Notes: generated by a model not told the origin, from the letters alone. A DNA stretch of 6,339 nt from Chloroflexota bacterium (GCA_016875755.1 VGOX01000141.1:1-6339), one strand, 5' to 3'; positions 1 to 6,188 are shown, counted from the stretch's first letter. Program-made: numbers and translations.

Positions 1-576
1 ATAACGGTCATACTCTCACTTGCCCTCGGCTACCCCGCCGCCTATGCTCTTGCAAAACCAACGCGCCTCGAAAAATTTCTCGACCCCTTCCTCATGCTTC
101 CGCTCGGTGCCTCCGCTGTGATGATGGGACTCGGCTTCATCCTTTCCTTCGGGCGGCTCATCGCATCTCCATTTTTCATTCCCATTGCGCATACACTCAT
201 TGCACTTCCCTTTGTGATTCGCACACTGCAACCCGCACTTGCATCTATCCCCGAAAGACTTCGCCAAGCCGCCTCCACTCTAGGCGCATCACCAATCCGC
301 GTTTGGCAAACTGTGGATTTTCCCATTCTCGCACGTGCAACGCTTAGCGCCGCCACCTTTGCCTTCACCGTCTCGCTTGGCGAATTCGGCGCAACCTTGC
401 TCATCACCCGCCCTGAATACCCGACCATCCCGATTTCCATTCAACGCTTCCTCTCGCAGCCGGGCGGGCTCAACTACGGTCAAGCCATGGCAATGGCAAC
501 CGTCCTCATGCTGCTCACCACGCTCAATATTTTACTCATCGAAAAACTGCGCTTCAACAACGCCGGAGAATTCTAA
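1..576 (+). CDS. ABC transporter permease, C-terminal part (thiamine/iron importer type)
   Basis: The reading frame is open from the first base, so the N-terminus lies outside the window; 191 residues remain. It is a membrane-embedded permease of the binding-protein-dependent type. About five hydrophobic segments are visible, at window residues 1-17, 30-50, 56-76, 111-127 and 162-180. Between the third and fourth lies the cytoplasmic EAA-type loop that docks on the ATPase (QAASTLGASP at 89-98, with the conserved glycine). The SLGEFGATLL stretch (125-134) and the LPLGASAVMMGLGF stretch (33-46) resemble ThiP (thiamine) and FbpB/AfuB (ferric iron) permeases. I lean towards the ThiP-like side but cannot fix the substrate without the binding protein. 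The stop codon overlaps the ATPase start by one base (TAATG), so the two are translated together. Family assignment is firm; substrate is inference. Confidence 0.88.
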   Translation: MTVILSLALGYPAAYALAKPTRLEKFLDPFLMLPLGASAVMMGLGFILSFGRLIASPFFIPIAHTLIALPFVIRTLQPALASIPERLRQAASTLGASPIRVWQTVDFPILARATLSAATFAFTVSLGEFGATLLITRPEYPTIPISIQRFLSQPGGLNYGQAMAMATVLMLLTTLNILLIEKLRFNNAGEF

Positions 577-1559
577 TGCTCGAACTTCGCAACATCGTCA
601 AATCCTACGAAGGCACGCCGCTCCTACGCGATATTTCCTTCACCGTCGGAGAAGGGGAGACGATCTGTCTGCTTGGGGCATCGGGCAGCGGCAAAAGCAC
701 CATTTTGAGGATGATCGCTGGATTGGATTATCCTGAACGTGGAGCGATTCTGCTAAACGGCATTGACCTCGCCCAGACACCGCCTCACCTCCGCGACTTT
801 GGCTTGGTCTTCCAAGACTACGGGCTTTTCCCTCACCTGAACGTTTTCGACAATATCGCCTTTGGTTTGAAGATGCGTAACGTCCCTGCCGAAGAAATTA
901 AACAACGCGTCACTTTGCTTTTGGAGCAAATCAACTTATCAAGCTTTGAAACACGCAGTATTATCGACCTCTCTGGCGGCGAACAGCAGCGTGTGGCTCT
1001 GGCACGTGCGCTTGCGCCGAGTCCGCGTTTGCTGATGTTCGACGAACCGCTTGGAGCATTGGACAGGTCGCTGAAAGAAGACCTGCTTAACGAAATACGT
1101 AGTATCTTGCATAAAACAAAAATTCCCGCCATCTACGTCACCCACGACCAGGAAGAAGCCTTCACCATCGCAGACCGCATTTTAGTTTTACATGACGGTG
1201 TCATCATCCGCGATGGTATGCCGAGCGAAATTTGGAAAGACCCACAGTCCGCGTTTGTGGCGAAACTGCTTGGGATTGGAAACGTCATTGAAGGGGAAGT
1301 GGTTGCGGTGAAAAAAGTGAAGACGGCATTTGGCGTCTTTGACTTGGATTGTGGACATGAGATAGGGTCAAAACTTCAATTGTTGATAACCGCTGGAGTG
1401 GACAGAGGAGAGGAGATTAAACTCACAGTGGAGGATGTGCTTATTAAGCAGGACCAGTTCCAAGTCAAAGGGGGAGGCGGGCTTGTCATCCACATGAAAG
1501 ACGCACCGAAGGTTGGGGATGTGATTACGGTGAAGGTTCAGGTAAAATGCCTGTCATGA
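576..1559 (+). CDS. ABC transporter ATP-binding protein (thiamine/iron/polyamine type)
   Basis: This is the cytoplasmic ATPase that powers the permease encoded just upstream. All catalytic motifs are present: Walker A GASGSGKST (34-42), Q-loop glutamine 80 in VFQDYGLFPH, signature LSGGEQQR (132-139), Walker B RLLMFDEP (151-158) with D-loop LGALD, and the switch histidine 190 in VTHDQEEA. Residues from about 235 to 327 form a C-terminal extension like the TOBE regulatory domain of the ThiQ/FbpC/PotA group, which suits an importer. Length 327 is normal for that group and longer than the short ThiQ type. The ATG overlaps the permease stop, with GGAG at 565-568 seven bases upstream. The last ~290 bases are much more G-rich on the coding strand than the rest, coinciding with the C-terminal domain. 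Substrate is not determined. Confidence 0.93.
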   Translation: MLELRNIVKSYEGTPLLRDISFTVGEGETICLLGASGSGKSTILRMIAGLDYPERGAILLNGIDLAQTPPHLRDFGLVFQDYGLFPHLNVFDNIAFGLKMRNVPAEEIKQRVTLLLEQINLSSFETRSIIDLSGGEQQRVALARALAPSPRLLMFDEPLGALDRSLKEDLLNEIRSILHKTKIPAIYVTHDQEEAFTIADRILVLHDGVIIRDGMPSEIWKDPQSAFVAKLLGIGNVIEGEVVAVKKVKTAFGVFDLDCGHEIGSKLQLLITAGVDRGEEIKLTVEDVLIKQDQFQVKGGGGLVIHMKDAPKVGDVITVKVQVKCLS

Positions 1560-2005
1560 AAATCCTGAAAAAGAATCTGGCGGGCGAAGTGACCTGGCAA
1601 TACGATGGAGTGGAATTACAGCGCGAAGAAAACTCAATTACGGTAGAGGCGTTTTTCAATCGTGATGATACGCCTTTTCAAGAGATCGTCCTGAAACGCA
1701 ATGACCGCTTTGTTGAAACTTTTTATACGGACAAGTGGTACAACATCTTTGAGATTTATGACCGTGATGATGGCGCGTTAAAGGGCTGGTACTGTAACAT
1801 CACCAAACCCACAGTGATTGAAGATGGTCATGTTTCGTATGTGGATTTAGCGCTGGATTTGTGGGTTTCAGCAAACGGTCGGCGAACTGTGTTGGATGAA
1901 GATGAATTGGATGAATTAGGCTTGGATGATTTAACGAAGCAGAAGGTTTATGATAGCTTGCAGGAACTTGATCAATATTTTGAATCAAAAAATCCTCCGT
2001 CATGA
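1547..2005 (+). CDS. DUF402 family protein (putative nucleoside di/triphosphate phosphatase-like)
   Basis: A 152-residue soluble protein of the DUF402 (FomD/Ntdp-like) family. Visible hallmarks are WYN (64-66), KGWYCNI (79-85), YVDLALDLWV (98-107) and an acidic run LDEDELDE (116-123). In characterised members, acidic residues of these motifs bind divalent metal and the enzymes hydrolyse phosphoanhydride bonds: Staphylococcus Ntdp acts on nucleoside di- and triphosphates, FomD on a cytidylyl intermediate of fosfomycin synthesis. The substrate here is unknown. The gene overlaps the ATPase gene. The ATG at 1547 has GAAGG at 1532-1536 in reach; the ATG at 1556, inside an ATGA stop-start overlap, gives MKILKKN and may be the family-like start. 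Either way it is translationally coupled to the transporter. Its last codons lie inside a terminator palindrome. Family call is strong; a link to the transported substrate is inference. Confidence 0.86.
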   Translation: MPVMKILKKNLAGEVTWQYDGVELQREENSITVEAFFNRDDTPFQEIVLKRNDRFVETFYTDKWYNIFEIYDRDDGALKGWYCNITKPTVIEDGHVSYVDLALDLWVSANGRRTVLDEDELDELGLDDLTKQKVYDSLQELDQYFESKNPPS

Positions 2006-2018
2006 CGGAGGATTTTTT
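1987..2018. terminator. Perfectly palindromic bidirectional terminator
   Basis: The 32 bases form a perfect palindrome. Six A's open it, six T's close it, and the core arm AATCCTCCGTCA is followed directly by its reverse complement. As RNA it gives a GC-containing stem with a tiny loop around TCATGA and a U-tract on either strand. It ends the transporter-DUF402 operon on the + strand and lies 18 bases past the stop of the small membrane protein gene on the - strand. The DUF402 stop codon (2003-2005) sits in its centre, so the left arm is coding sequence. Confidence 0.88.
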
Positions 2019-2036
2019 GCGTCTGCTTTTCAGGGG

Positions 2037-2201
2037 TCAGTTCATTCCCAGTGATTGGACGAGGGTGTCGCCAAAGAACCAGCCGCCAGCAACCACTGCG
2101 CAGCAGCAGCAGAGCAGGACGACCACCACAATACCGATGATCAGACCGGTGTTGGTTTTCTTGGGTTCTTCTGTGGACGGGGTGACAGGCATTTCGGACA
2201 T
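2037..2201 (-). CDS. Small single-pass membrane protein with a CCCC motif (54 aa)
   Basis: A 54-residue gene, easy to miss because of its size. The ATG (2201-2199) is preceded by AAGGAG (2214-2209) with seven bases between, an ideal ribosome binding site. The protein has a polar, Pro/Thr/Glu/Lys-rich N-terminus (1-19), one hydrophobic segment GLIIGIVVVVLLCCCC (19-34) continuing to about residue 42, then GGWFFGD and a short tail ending LGMN. Four consecutive cysteines (31-34) lie in the membrane segment; they could carry a lipid, metal or disulfides, but nothing here shows which. Lysines 14-15 before the segment suggest the N-terminus stays in the cytoplasm. It follows two membrane-protein genes on the same strand and ends just before a terminator. 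I do not recognise a named family. That it is a real gene is well supported; its function is unknown. Confidence 0.8.
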   Translation of the reverse strand: MSEMPVTPSTEEPKKTNTGLIIGIVVVVLLCCCCAVVAGGWFFGDTLVQSLGMN

Positions 2202-2251
2202 GAGCTCTCTCCTTGTGGATTAATAATGGATCTTAAAAACAGTGTAACTGC

Positions 2252-2257
2252 ATTATA
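2252..2257 (-). promoter_or_regulatory. Probable -10 element for the small CCCC protein gene
   Basis: On the - strand the hexamer is exactly TATAAT, inside an AT-rich gap of 101 bases between the DUF4126 stop and the small gene. A start near 2245 would leave a leader of about 44 bases containing the AAGGAG site. No good -35 hexamer sits at the usual 16-18 base spacing, so strength is uncertain. The gene may also be reached by read-through from DUF4126, because I see no convincing terminator between them. Confidence 0.45.
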
Positions 2258-2302
2258 AACGAGAAATTTAACGGATATATGTTAACAACTTGGTTAATGA
2301 TC

Positions 2303-2875
2303 TCAGGTCGCCTGAACCTTGTTTGTGCGCCGCCACCACCACCAAATCAGCAGGGATATGCCAACAATGAGGATGACGCCCATGATGATGGGCAGCATGA
2401 TCGCCAGAATGGAGGTGGTGAAGGCGATGATGTCTTCGACGATGGAGGCGGGGGTTGTGCCTGCGCCTGCGGTTGCCGCGGTGACGGCGGGACGAACCGC
2501 GGCTGCTTTCACGGTGTGGACGCTGCCCGCTACCAGCAATCCGCATGCCAATGCCAGCACGGGATTGATGTCGGTGACGACGTTGGCGCTGGCGGCAAAA
2601 GCAACCGCGCCTGCTGCAGGGCGGATGAAGGTCTGGATGATGTCGTTGATGTGGTTGACGGCGGGGACTTTATCCGCGATCATTTCGATGATGACGAGCA
2701 CGCCAAGCAGGATGAGGATCCAGGGGTTGGCGAGCAGGTCGAAGGGTTGGGCAAGGTTGAGGGTGTTGGGGAAGTAGTGTGCGATCGTGCCAACCACCAA
2801 GAGCGGAATATACGCATTCAAGCCTGCACTGGCAGATAGACCAAATGCAGAAAATACGCCGAGTAAGAGTTCCAT
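2303..2875 (-). CDS. DUF4126 family membrane protein
   Basis: A 190-residue integral membrane protein matching the DUF4126 pattern. Visible hallmarks: GLSASAGLNAYIPLLVVG (12-29), PWILILLGVL (51-60), the charged E64/ADK (67-69) segment, QTFIRPAAGA (81-90) and HTVKAA (120-125). Hydrophobic stretches lie near residues 3-31, 50-67, 84-118 and 148-180. The last ends in an unusual run of four tryptophans (178-181) followed by two arginines, as expected for a segment ending at the cytoplasmic face. The family has no established biochemical role that I know of. The ATG is preceded by AAGGAG (2886-2881) five bases away. The gene begins 26 bases after the DUF2085 stop, so the two are very probably one transcript. 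Family assignment is confident from motif recall. Confidence 0.87.
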   Translation of the reverse strand: MELLLGVFSAFGLSASAGLNAYIPLLVVGTIAHYFPNTLNLAQPFDLLANPWILILLGVLVIIEMIADKVPAVNHINDIIQTFIRPAAGAVAFAASANVVTDINPVLALACGLLVAGSVHTVKAAAVRPAVTAATAGAGTTPASIVEDIIAFTTSILAIMLPIIMGVILIVGISLLIWWWWRRTNKVQAT

Positions 2876-2901
2876 TTCTTCTCCTTATTTTTTATGGTGT
2901 T

Positions 2902-3744
2902 CTACCCGGTTAGTCCGGGGAAGCCGTTCCATGTGCCTGTGAATTGCAGCCGGAGTAGGTCAATGCTCAAGACGAGGAGCAGTGCTAAGGTCAGGCCTGA
3001 GGCGAATGCAAGCCAGAGTTGGCGCGGACTCTCGAAGGCGTTATCCTGCTTCATAATGATGATCCAGAGGATCATGAATACGGTTACTAATAGGGATAAT
3101 GTCCCAAGTGCGCTGATGTAGGCGATGGGGTAGAGGATGATGGGGCTGTCGGTGAGGATGAGCAGGTTGATGGCGGCGATGATCGCGACCAATGTACCAA
3201 GCGATTTCCATTCGAGTGCGGGGCGGTCGTCGAGTGTGCGCCAAAGGGTTTGGTTGACAACTGGGAAGAGAACTGCTCCGAGTGCAATGCCCATGCCGCT
3301 GCCTGTAAAGAGGCGCAGGATGTTGTTGGGGGTGTATAGGTTGGGGATGTGGTCAAGCGCTCCTGCTGAAGTCGACTTGAGGAGATAGACGTAGGAATTT
3401 GTTCCATCGATGCCGAAGGCGAGAAAGAATACTACAAGCACGGCAAGTACGCCGCGTGAGGGAAGTTTGCTTTTTCTTCCACTAACGATGGCTTGAAAGA
3501 GAAGTGCTACGCCTGCTGCGTAGAATTCGCCCGTACAGCGCGCGCATAACGGAAGTTGGCGGTCGCCGATCTGGAAGGAACGTTCGTCAATGCGGTGACA
3601 GACGGCGTAGCCGATGGCGTCCAGTTTGCCGAGCGCGCCTTCGGAGGCAATATAGAACCATGCGCCGACTGCAAGCAGCGCGGCGATGGGGATAAACCAG
3701 CCAAGGATGGTTTCGAGTTTTGAAGGTTGGGGTTGTGTTTGCAT
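2902..3744 (-). CDS. DUF2085 family membrane protein
   Basis: A 280-residue integral membrane protein of the DUF2085 type. A first hydrophobic segment (12-33) is followed by the family signature: CHR (49-51) in CHRIDERSF, then LPLCARCTGEF (64-74). Cys49, His50, Cys67 and Cys70 could bind a metal or act in redox chemistry, but this is inference. Further hydrophobic segments lie near 72-88, 97-117, 145-165, 181-199, 202-232 and 243-264, with the motif TPNNILRLFTGSGMG at 138-152. The start is fixed at ATG 3744-3742 because an in-frame stop (TGA, 3750-3748) lies two codons upstream. There is no proper Shine-Dalgarno site, and a TATAAT box ends seven bases before the ATG, so the mRNA is probably leaderless. 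It is first in a - strand run with DUF4126 and the small CCCC protein. Biochemical role is unknown. Confidence 0.86.
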   Translation of the reverse strand: MQTQPQPSKLETILGWFIPIAALLAVGAWFYIASEGALGKLDAIGYAVCHRIDERSFQIGDRQLPLCARCTGEFYAAGVALLFQAIVSGRKSKLPSRGVLAVLVVFFLAFGIDGTNSYVYLLKSTSAGALDHIPNLYTPNNILRLFTGSGMGIALGAVLFPVVNQTLWRTLDDRPALEWKSLGTLVAIIAAINLLILTDSPIILYPIAYISALGTLSLLVTVFMILWIIIMKQDNAFESPRQLWLAFASGLTLALLLVLSIDLLRLQFTGTWNGFPGLTG

Positions 3745-3751
3745 CGCTCAC

Positions 3752-3780
3752 ATTATATGGGGGATGGGGGTGATTTGCAA
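3752..3780 (-). promoter_or_regulatory. Strong promoter for the DUF2085 gene, predicted leaderless
   Basis: Read on the - strand: -35 TTGCAA (3780-3775, 4 of 6 to consensus), exactly 17 bases, then a perfect TATAAT (3757-3752). Transcription would begin about seven bases later, at roughly 3746-3742, which is on or next to the ATG at 3744. The spacer holds two C5 runs on this strand separated by AT. Confidence 0.68.
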
Positions 3781-3792
3781 GAAATGGATTTT

Positions 3793-3821
3793 TTGCGCGC
3801 ACAGCACGAATGGGTTATCAT
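3793..3821 (+). promoter_or_regulatory. Possible promoter for the phosphofructokinase gene
   Basis: TTGCGC (3793-3798), 17 bases, then TATCAT (3816-3821, 5 of 6 to TATAAT). Transcription would start near 3828, giving a leader of about 26 bases that contains the GAGGAG site. The -35 is weak. It stands back-to-back with the DUF2085 promoter, with 12 bases between the two -35 boxes, so one regulator could affect both. Confidence 0.42.
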
Positions 3822-3853
3822 AAGAATGTATTTTCACATTGAGGAGTAACATC

Positions 3854-4936
3854 ATGAAACGTATAGGAATTCTTACAGGCGGCGGCGATGCCCCCGGGTT
3901 AAATGCGGTCATTCGCGCGGCAGTGAAGACGGCGATCAATGAATATGGTTGTGAAGTGTTGGGGATTCGAAATGGATATGATGGTTTTCTCGAAGAGGAT
4001 GGCATCATCCCGTTGGGGAGGGAGGAAGTGCGCGGCATCCTCCCGCGCGGCGGGACGATCCTCGGTGCGGCGAATCGCGGAAACCCGTATGCCCGCAAGG
4101 TGATTCGCGATGGCGTGGAAGTGACCATTGATGTTTCAGATGAGATCGTGAAAGGCATCGAGAAGCAGAAAATGGATGCCCTGCTTGTGTTGGGCGGCGA
4201 TGGCACACTTCATATCGCGCATGAACTGGCGAAGAAAGGCGTTCCGATCATTGGCGTGCCGAAGACCATTGACAATGATATTGGCGGTACAGAAATTACC
4301 TTCGGTTTTGATACGGCTTTGAACATTGCCACCGAAGCATTGGACCGTCTGCATACCACAGCGGAGTCTCATCACCGTGCGATGGTCATCGAGTTAATGG
4401 GGCGTGACGCGGGTTTTATCACATTGAATGCAGGCGTCTCAGGCGGGGCAGATGTGATCCTGATACCTGAAATTCCATTCAAATTCGAAAATATAATGAA
4501 GACGATCCATGAGCGTGCAGAAAAGGGACGAAAGTTCAGCATTCTGGCTGTCTCAGAAGGGGCGAAGCCGCAGGGAGGCGGGCAGGTCTATTCACGCAAG
4601 GGGGATGAGGTGTATGTGCCGCGGCTGGGTGGAATTGGGCAGGTAGTGGCAGAATATATTGAAGCTCAAGGCTACGAATCACGCGTGACCGTACTTGGTC
4701 ATCTCCAGCGAGGCGGGACCCCCACCGCATTTGACCGCTGGCTTGCCACTCGCTATGGTGCTGCGGCAGTACGTCTTGCGGCGCGCAACGGATTCGACCG
4801 CATGGTGGCGTTGCAATGCGGCGAGATCACAGACCTCCCGTTGAAAGAAGCGACAGCCGTCCCCAAGCGGGTAAATGTCAACGGGGATTCAGTCATCACC
4901 GCTCGAAATATCGGCATTTCCTTCGGGGATGAATAA
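3854..4936 (+). CDS. pfkA: 6-phosphofructokinase (ATP-type predicted, mixed-group sequence)
   Basis: Catalyses phosphorylation of fructose 6-phosphate to fructose 1,6-bisphosphate, the committing step of glycolysis, in the cytoplasm. The 360-residue protein shows the family motifs in order: TGGGDAPGLNAVIR (8-21), GGDGT (114-118), PKTIDND (136-142) with catalytic Asp140, MGRDAG (182-187), IPE (204-206), and the sugar-phosphate-binding GHLQRGG (282-288). Gly117 is the residue type of ATP users, whereas Lys137 is typical of pyrophosphate users. The Gly+Lys pair is known in group III enzymes and predicts ATP, not certainly. The ATG at 3854 is chosen because GAGGAG (3841-3846) lies seven bases upstream; the in-frame TTG at 3839 would overlap that site and is rejected. 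The gene stands alone between a divergent membrane-protein gene and a convergent aminopeptidase gene. Confidence 0.95.
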   Translation: MKRIGILTGGGDAPGLNAVIRAAVKTAINEYGCEVLGIRNGYDGFLEEDGIIPLGREEVRGILPRGGTILGAANRGNPYARKVIRDGVEVTIDVSDEIVKGIEKQKMDALLVLGGDGTLHIAHELAKKGVPIIGVPKTIDNDIGGTEITFGFDTALNIATEALDRLHTTAESHHRAMVIELMGRDAGFITLNAGVSGGADVILIPEIPFKFENIMKTIHERAEKGRKFSILAVSEGAKPQGGGQVYSRKGDEVYVPRLGGIGQVVAEYIEAQGYESRVTVLGHLQRGGTPTAFDRWLATRYGAAAVRLAARNGFDRMVALQCGEITDLPLKEATAVPKRVNVNGDSVITARNIGISFGDE

Positions 4937-4972
4937 AAAGACAAGCTGCAGATTCGACAGATTGCACAGTTA

Positions 4973-5016
4973 AAAAAGGTGAAGGTTGAGGAAATTCCCT
5001 CAACCTTCACCTTTTT
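4973..5016. terminator. Bidirectional terminator, 19-bp perfect stem
   Basis: Arms at 4973-4991 and 4998-5016 pair perfectly over 19 bp around a six-base loop AAATTC. The outer five pairs are A's facing T's, so either strand yields a GC-containing stem followed by U's. It lies 36 bases past the phosphofructokinase stop and 17 bases past the aminopeptidase stop on the other strand, and serves both convergent genes. Confidence 0.9.
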
Positions 5017-5033
5017 AACTTTCAAACCTGTAA

Positions 5034-6158
5034 CTATTTTTCAAACACAAACTGCCCATCTTTATAGAACAATTCCCCGTCTACAAGGATCTCTGATTCT
5101 TTGCGCATATCGCAGATCATGTCCCAGTGGATCGCGCTCTTGTTCTTGGAACCCGTCTCCGGGTAGCCTGCGCCGAGCGCCGTGTGGAACGAGCCGCCGA
5201 TCTTCTCATCGAATAGGATGTTGCCCGTGAATTGCTGGATGTCGAAATTGGTGCCTATGGCAAACTCGCCGAGGAAGCGCGAACCGTCATCGCTTTCAAG
5301 GGTCTTGAGCAGGAATTCCTGATTCTTATCGGCTTTGGCGGCGGTGACACGTCCGTTCGAGAAGGTCAATTCTGCGCCTTCCACACTGGTGCCGCCGTAA
5401 TTGGCAGGGTAGGTGAACTTCACCCAGCCATTGACCGAGTCTTCGACGGGACCCGTATAAATTTCACCATCGGGCATGTTGTGCGTGCCATACGAATTCA
5501 TGAACGTGCGCCCCTTGACCGAGAGCGTCAAGTCCACGTTTGGTCCGCGCAGGATGACCTGATTTTTGCCTTTCATAAAATCAACAGCCGATTGCTGCTT
5601 TTCCTTCACGCTGTTCCAAAAAGCAATCGGGTCTTCTTCATTGGCATGAACTGCGCCGAAGACAAAATCTTCGTATTCGCGCAGGCTCATATTGGCGTCC
5701 TGTGCATAGCCGTCGGTGGGGAAGAGGGTTGTAACCCATTTGAAGGAGCCATCTGCACCGCGGCGGAATTGCGCTTCCGTGATTGCAGAAAGCGCCTTAC
5801 TGCGCCGCTGCGATTTGGCAGGGTCGATATTCGTTGTCCCTTTGGTGTTTGTCGCCGAGTGAATGCGGACACGCCCCTCGAATTGCTCATACGCCAATTT
5901 GTAGAAGGTCGGCACAAAATCCAACTGCGCATCGCTGGCATAGGTCAGGTACATTTCGTCCTGACTGAACGGCATGGTGCCGGGCAGAGCCAGCATCAGA
6001 TGCGGTTGACCGCCTTTTTCCAAAATTTGAATGTATAACTCGCGTAACAGGGGTTCGGCAGCGGTTGTCCCCTCCAAAAGAATGCGATCGCCAGATTTTA
6101 CACGGGCGGAATGTTCCACCAAAATTTTTGCATATTTCGAAACACGAAGGTCAGCCAA
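5034..6158 (-). CDS. Aminopeptidase, M29 family (AmpS/AmpT/PepS type)
   Basis: A 374-residue cytoplasmic metallo-aminopeptidase that removes N-terminal amino acids from peptides. The C-terminal half holds all expected residues of the two-metal site: Glu232 in DGEIYTGP, Glu298 in LGEFAIGTN, His325 in GSFHTALGAGYPETG, Tyr332, and His344/Asp346 in AIHWDM. The Glu232-to-Glu298 spacing of 66 matches what I recall for AmpS/AmpT. The N-terminal half (MADLRVSKYAKILVEHSARV, then GDRILLEGTTAAEPLLRELY) is the usual M29 N-domain. The length is a little under the usual ~400. It starts with TTG (6158-6156): AAGGAG (6171-6166) sits seven bases upstream and no nearby ATG would keep the conserved N-terminus. 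It is monocistronic, with its own promoter and a terminator shared with the convergent phosphofructokinase gene. Family is confident; peptide preference is not readable. Confidence 0.93.
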   Translation of the reverse strand: MADLRVSKYAKILVEHSARVKSGDRILLEGTTAAEPLLRELYIQILEKGGQPHLMLALPGTMPFSQDEMYLTYASDAQLDFVPTFYKLAYEQFEGRVRIHSATNTKGTTNIDPAKSQRRSKALSAITEAQFRRGADGSFKWVTTLFPTDGYAQDANMSLREYEDFVFGAVHANEEDPIAFWNSVKEKQQSAVDFMKGKNQVILRGPNVDLTLSVKGRTFMNSYGTHNMPDGEIYTGPVEDSVNGWVKFTYPANYGGTSVEGAELTFSNGRVTAAKADKNQEFLLKTLESDDGSRFLGEFAIGTNFDIQQFTGNILFDEKIGGSFHTALGAGYPETGSKNKSAIHWDMICDMRKESEILVDGELFYKDGQFVFEK

Positions 6159-6188
6159 GATAAGTCTCCTTCAGAGCAGAATACTAAA

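Noticed and set aside
2281..2297. Inverted repeat GTTAAC...GTTAA after the DUF4126 stop
   Set aside because: The pairing is short, AT-rich and without a U-tract. It is too weak to call a terminator or operator.
2279..2839. Long + strand frame of 186 codons opposite DUF4126
   Set aside because: Its product is a low-complexity Asp/Gly/His/Cys-rich sequence with no family motif. It is the shadow of the DUF4126 gene, which has clear motifs and a ribosome site.
2905..2919. Hairpin CCCGG-TTAGT-CCGGG at the end of the DUF2085 gene
   Set aside because: The stem is only five pairs, and on the - strand no U-tract follows directly, so it is not a convincing terminator between DUF2085 and DUF4126.
3839..3856. 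TTG at 3839 as the phosphofructokinase start
   Set aside because: It overlaps the GAGGAG ribosome site that serves the ATG at 3854, and it would add five residues before the conserved MKRIGILTGG beginning.
5232..6038. A 268-codon + strand frame opposite the aminopeptidase gene
   Set aside because: It has no recognisable motif and lies wholly inside the M29 gene, whose metal-site residues are all present on the other strand.
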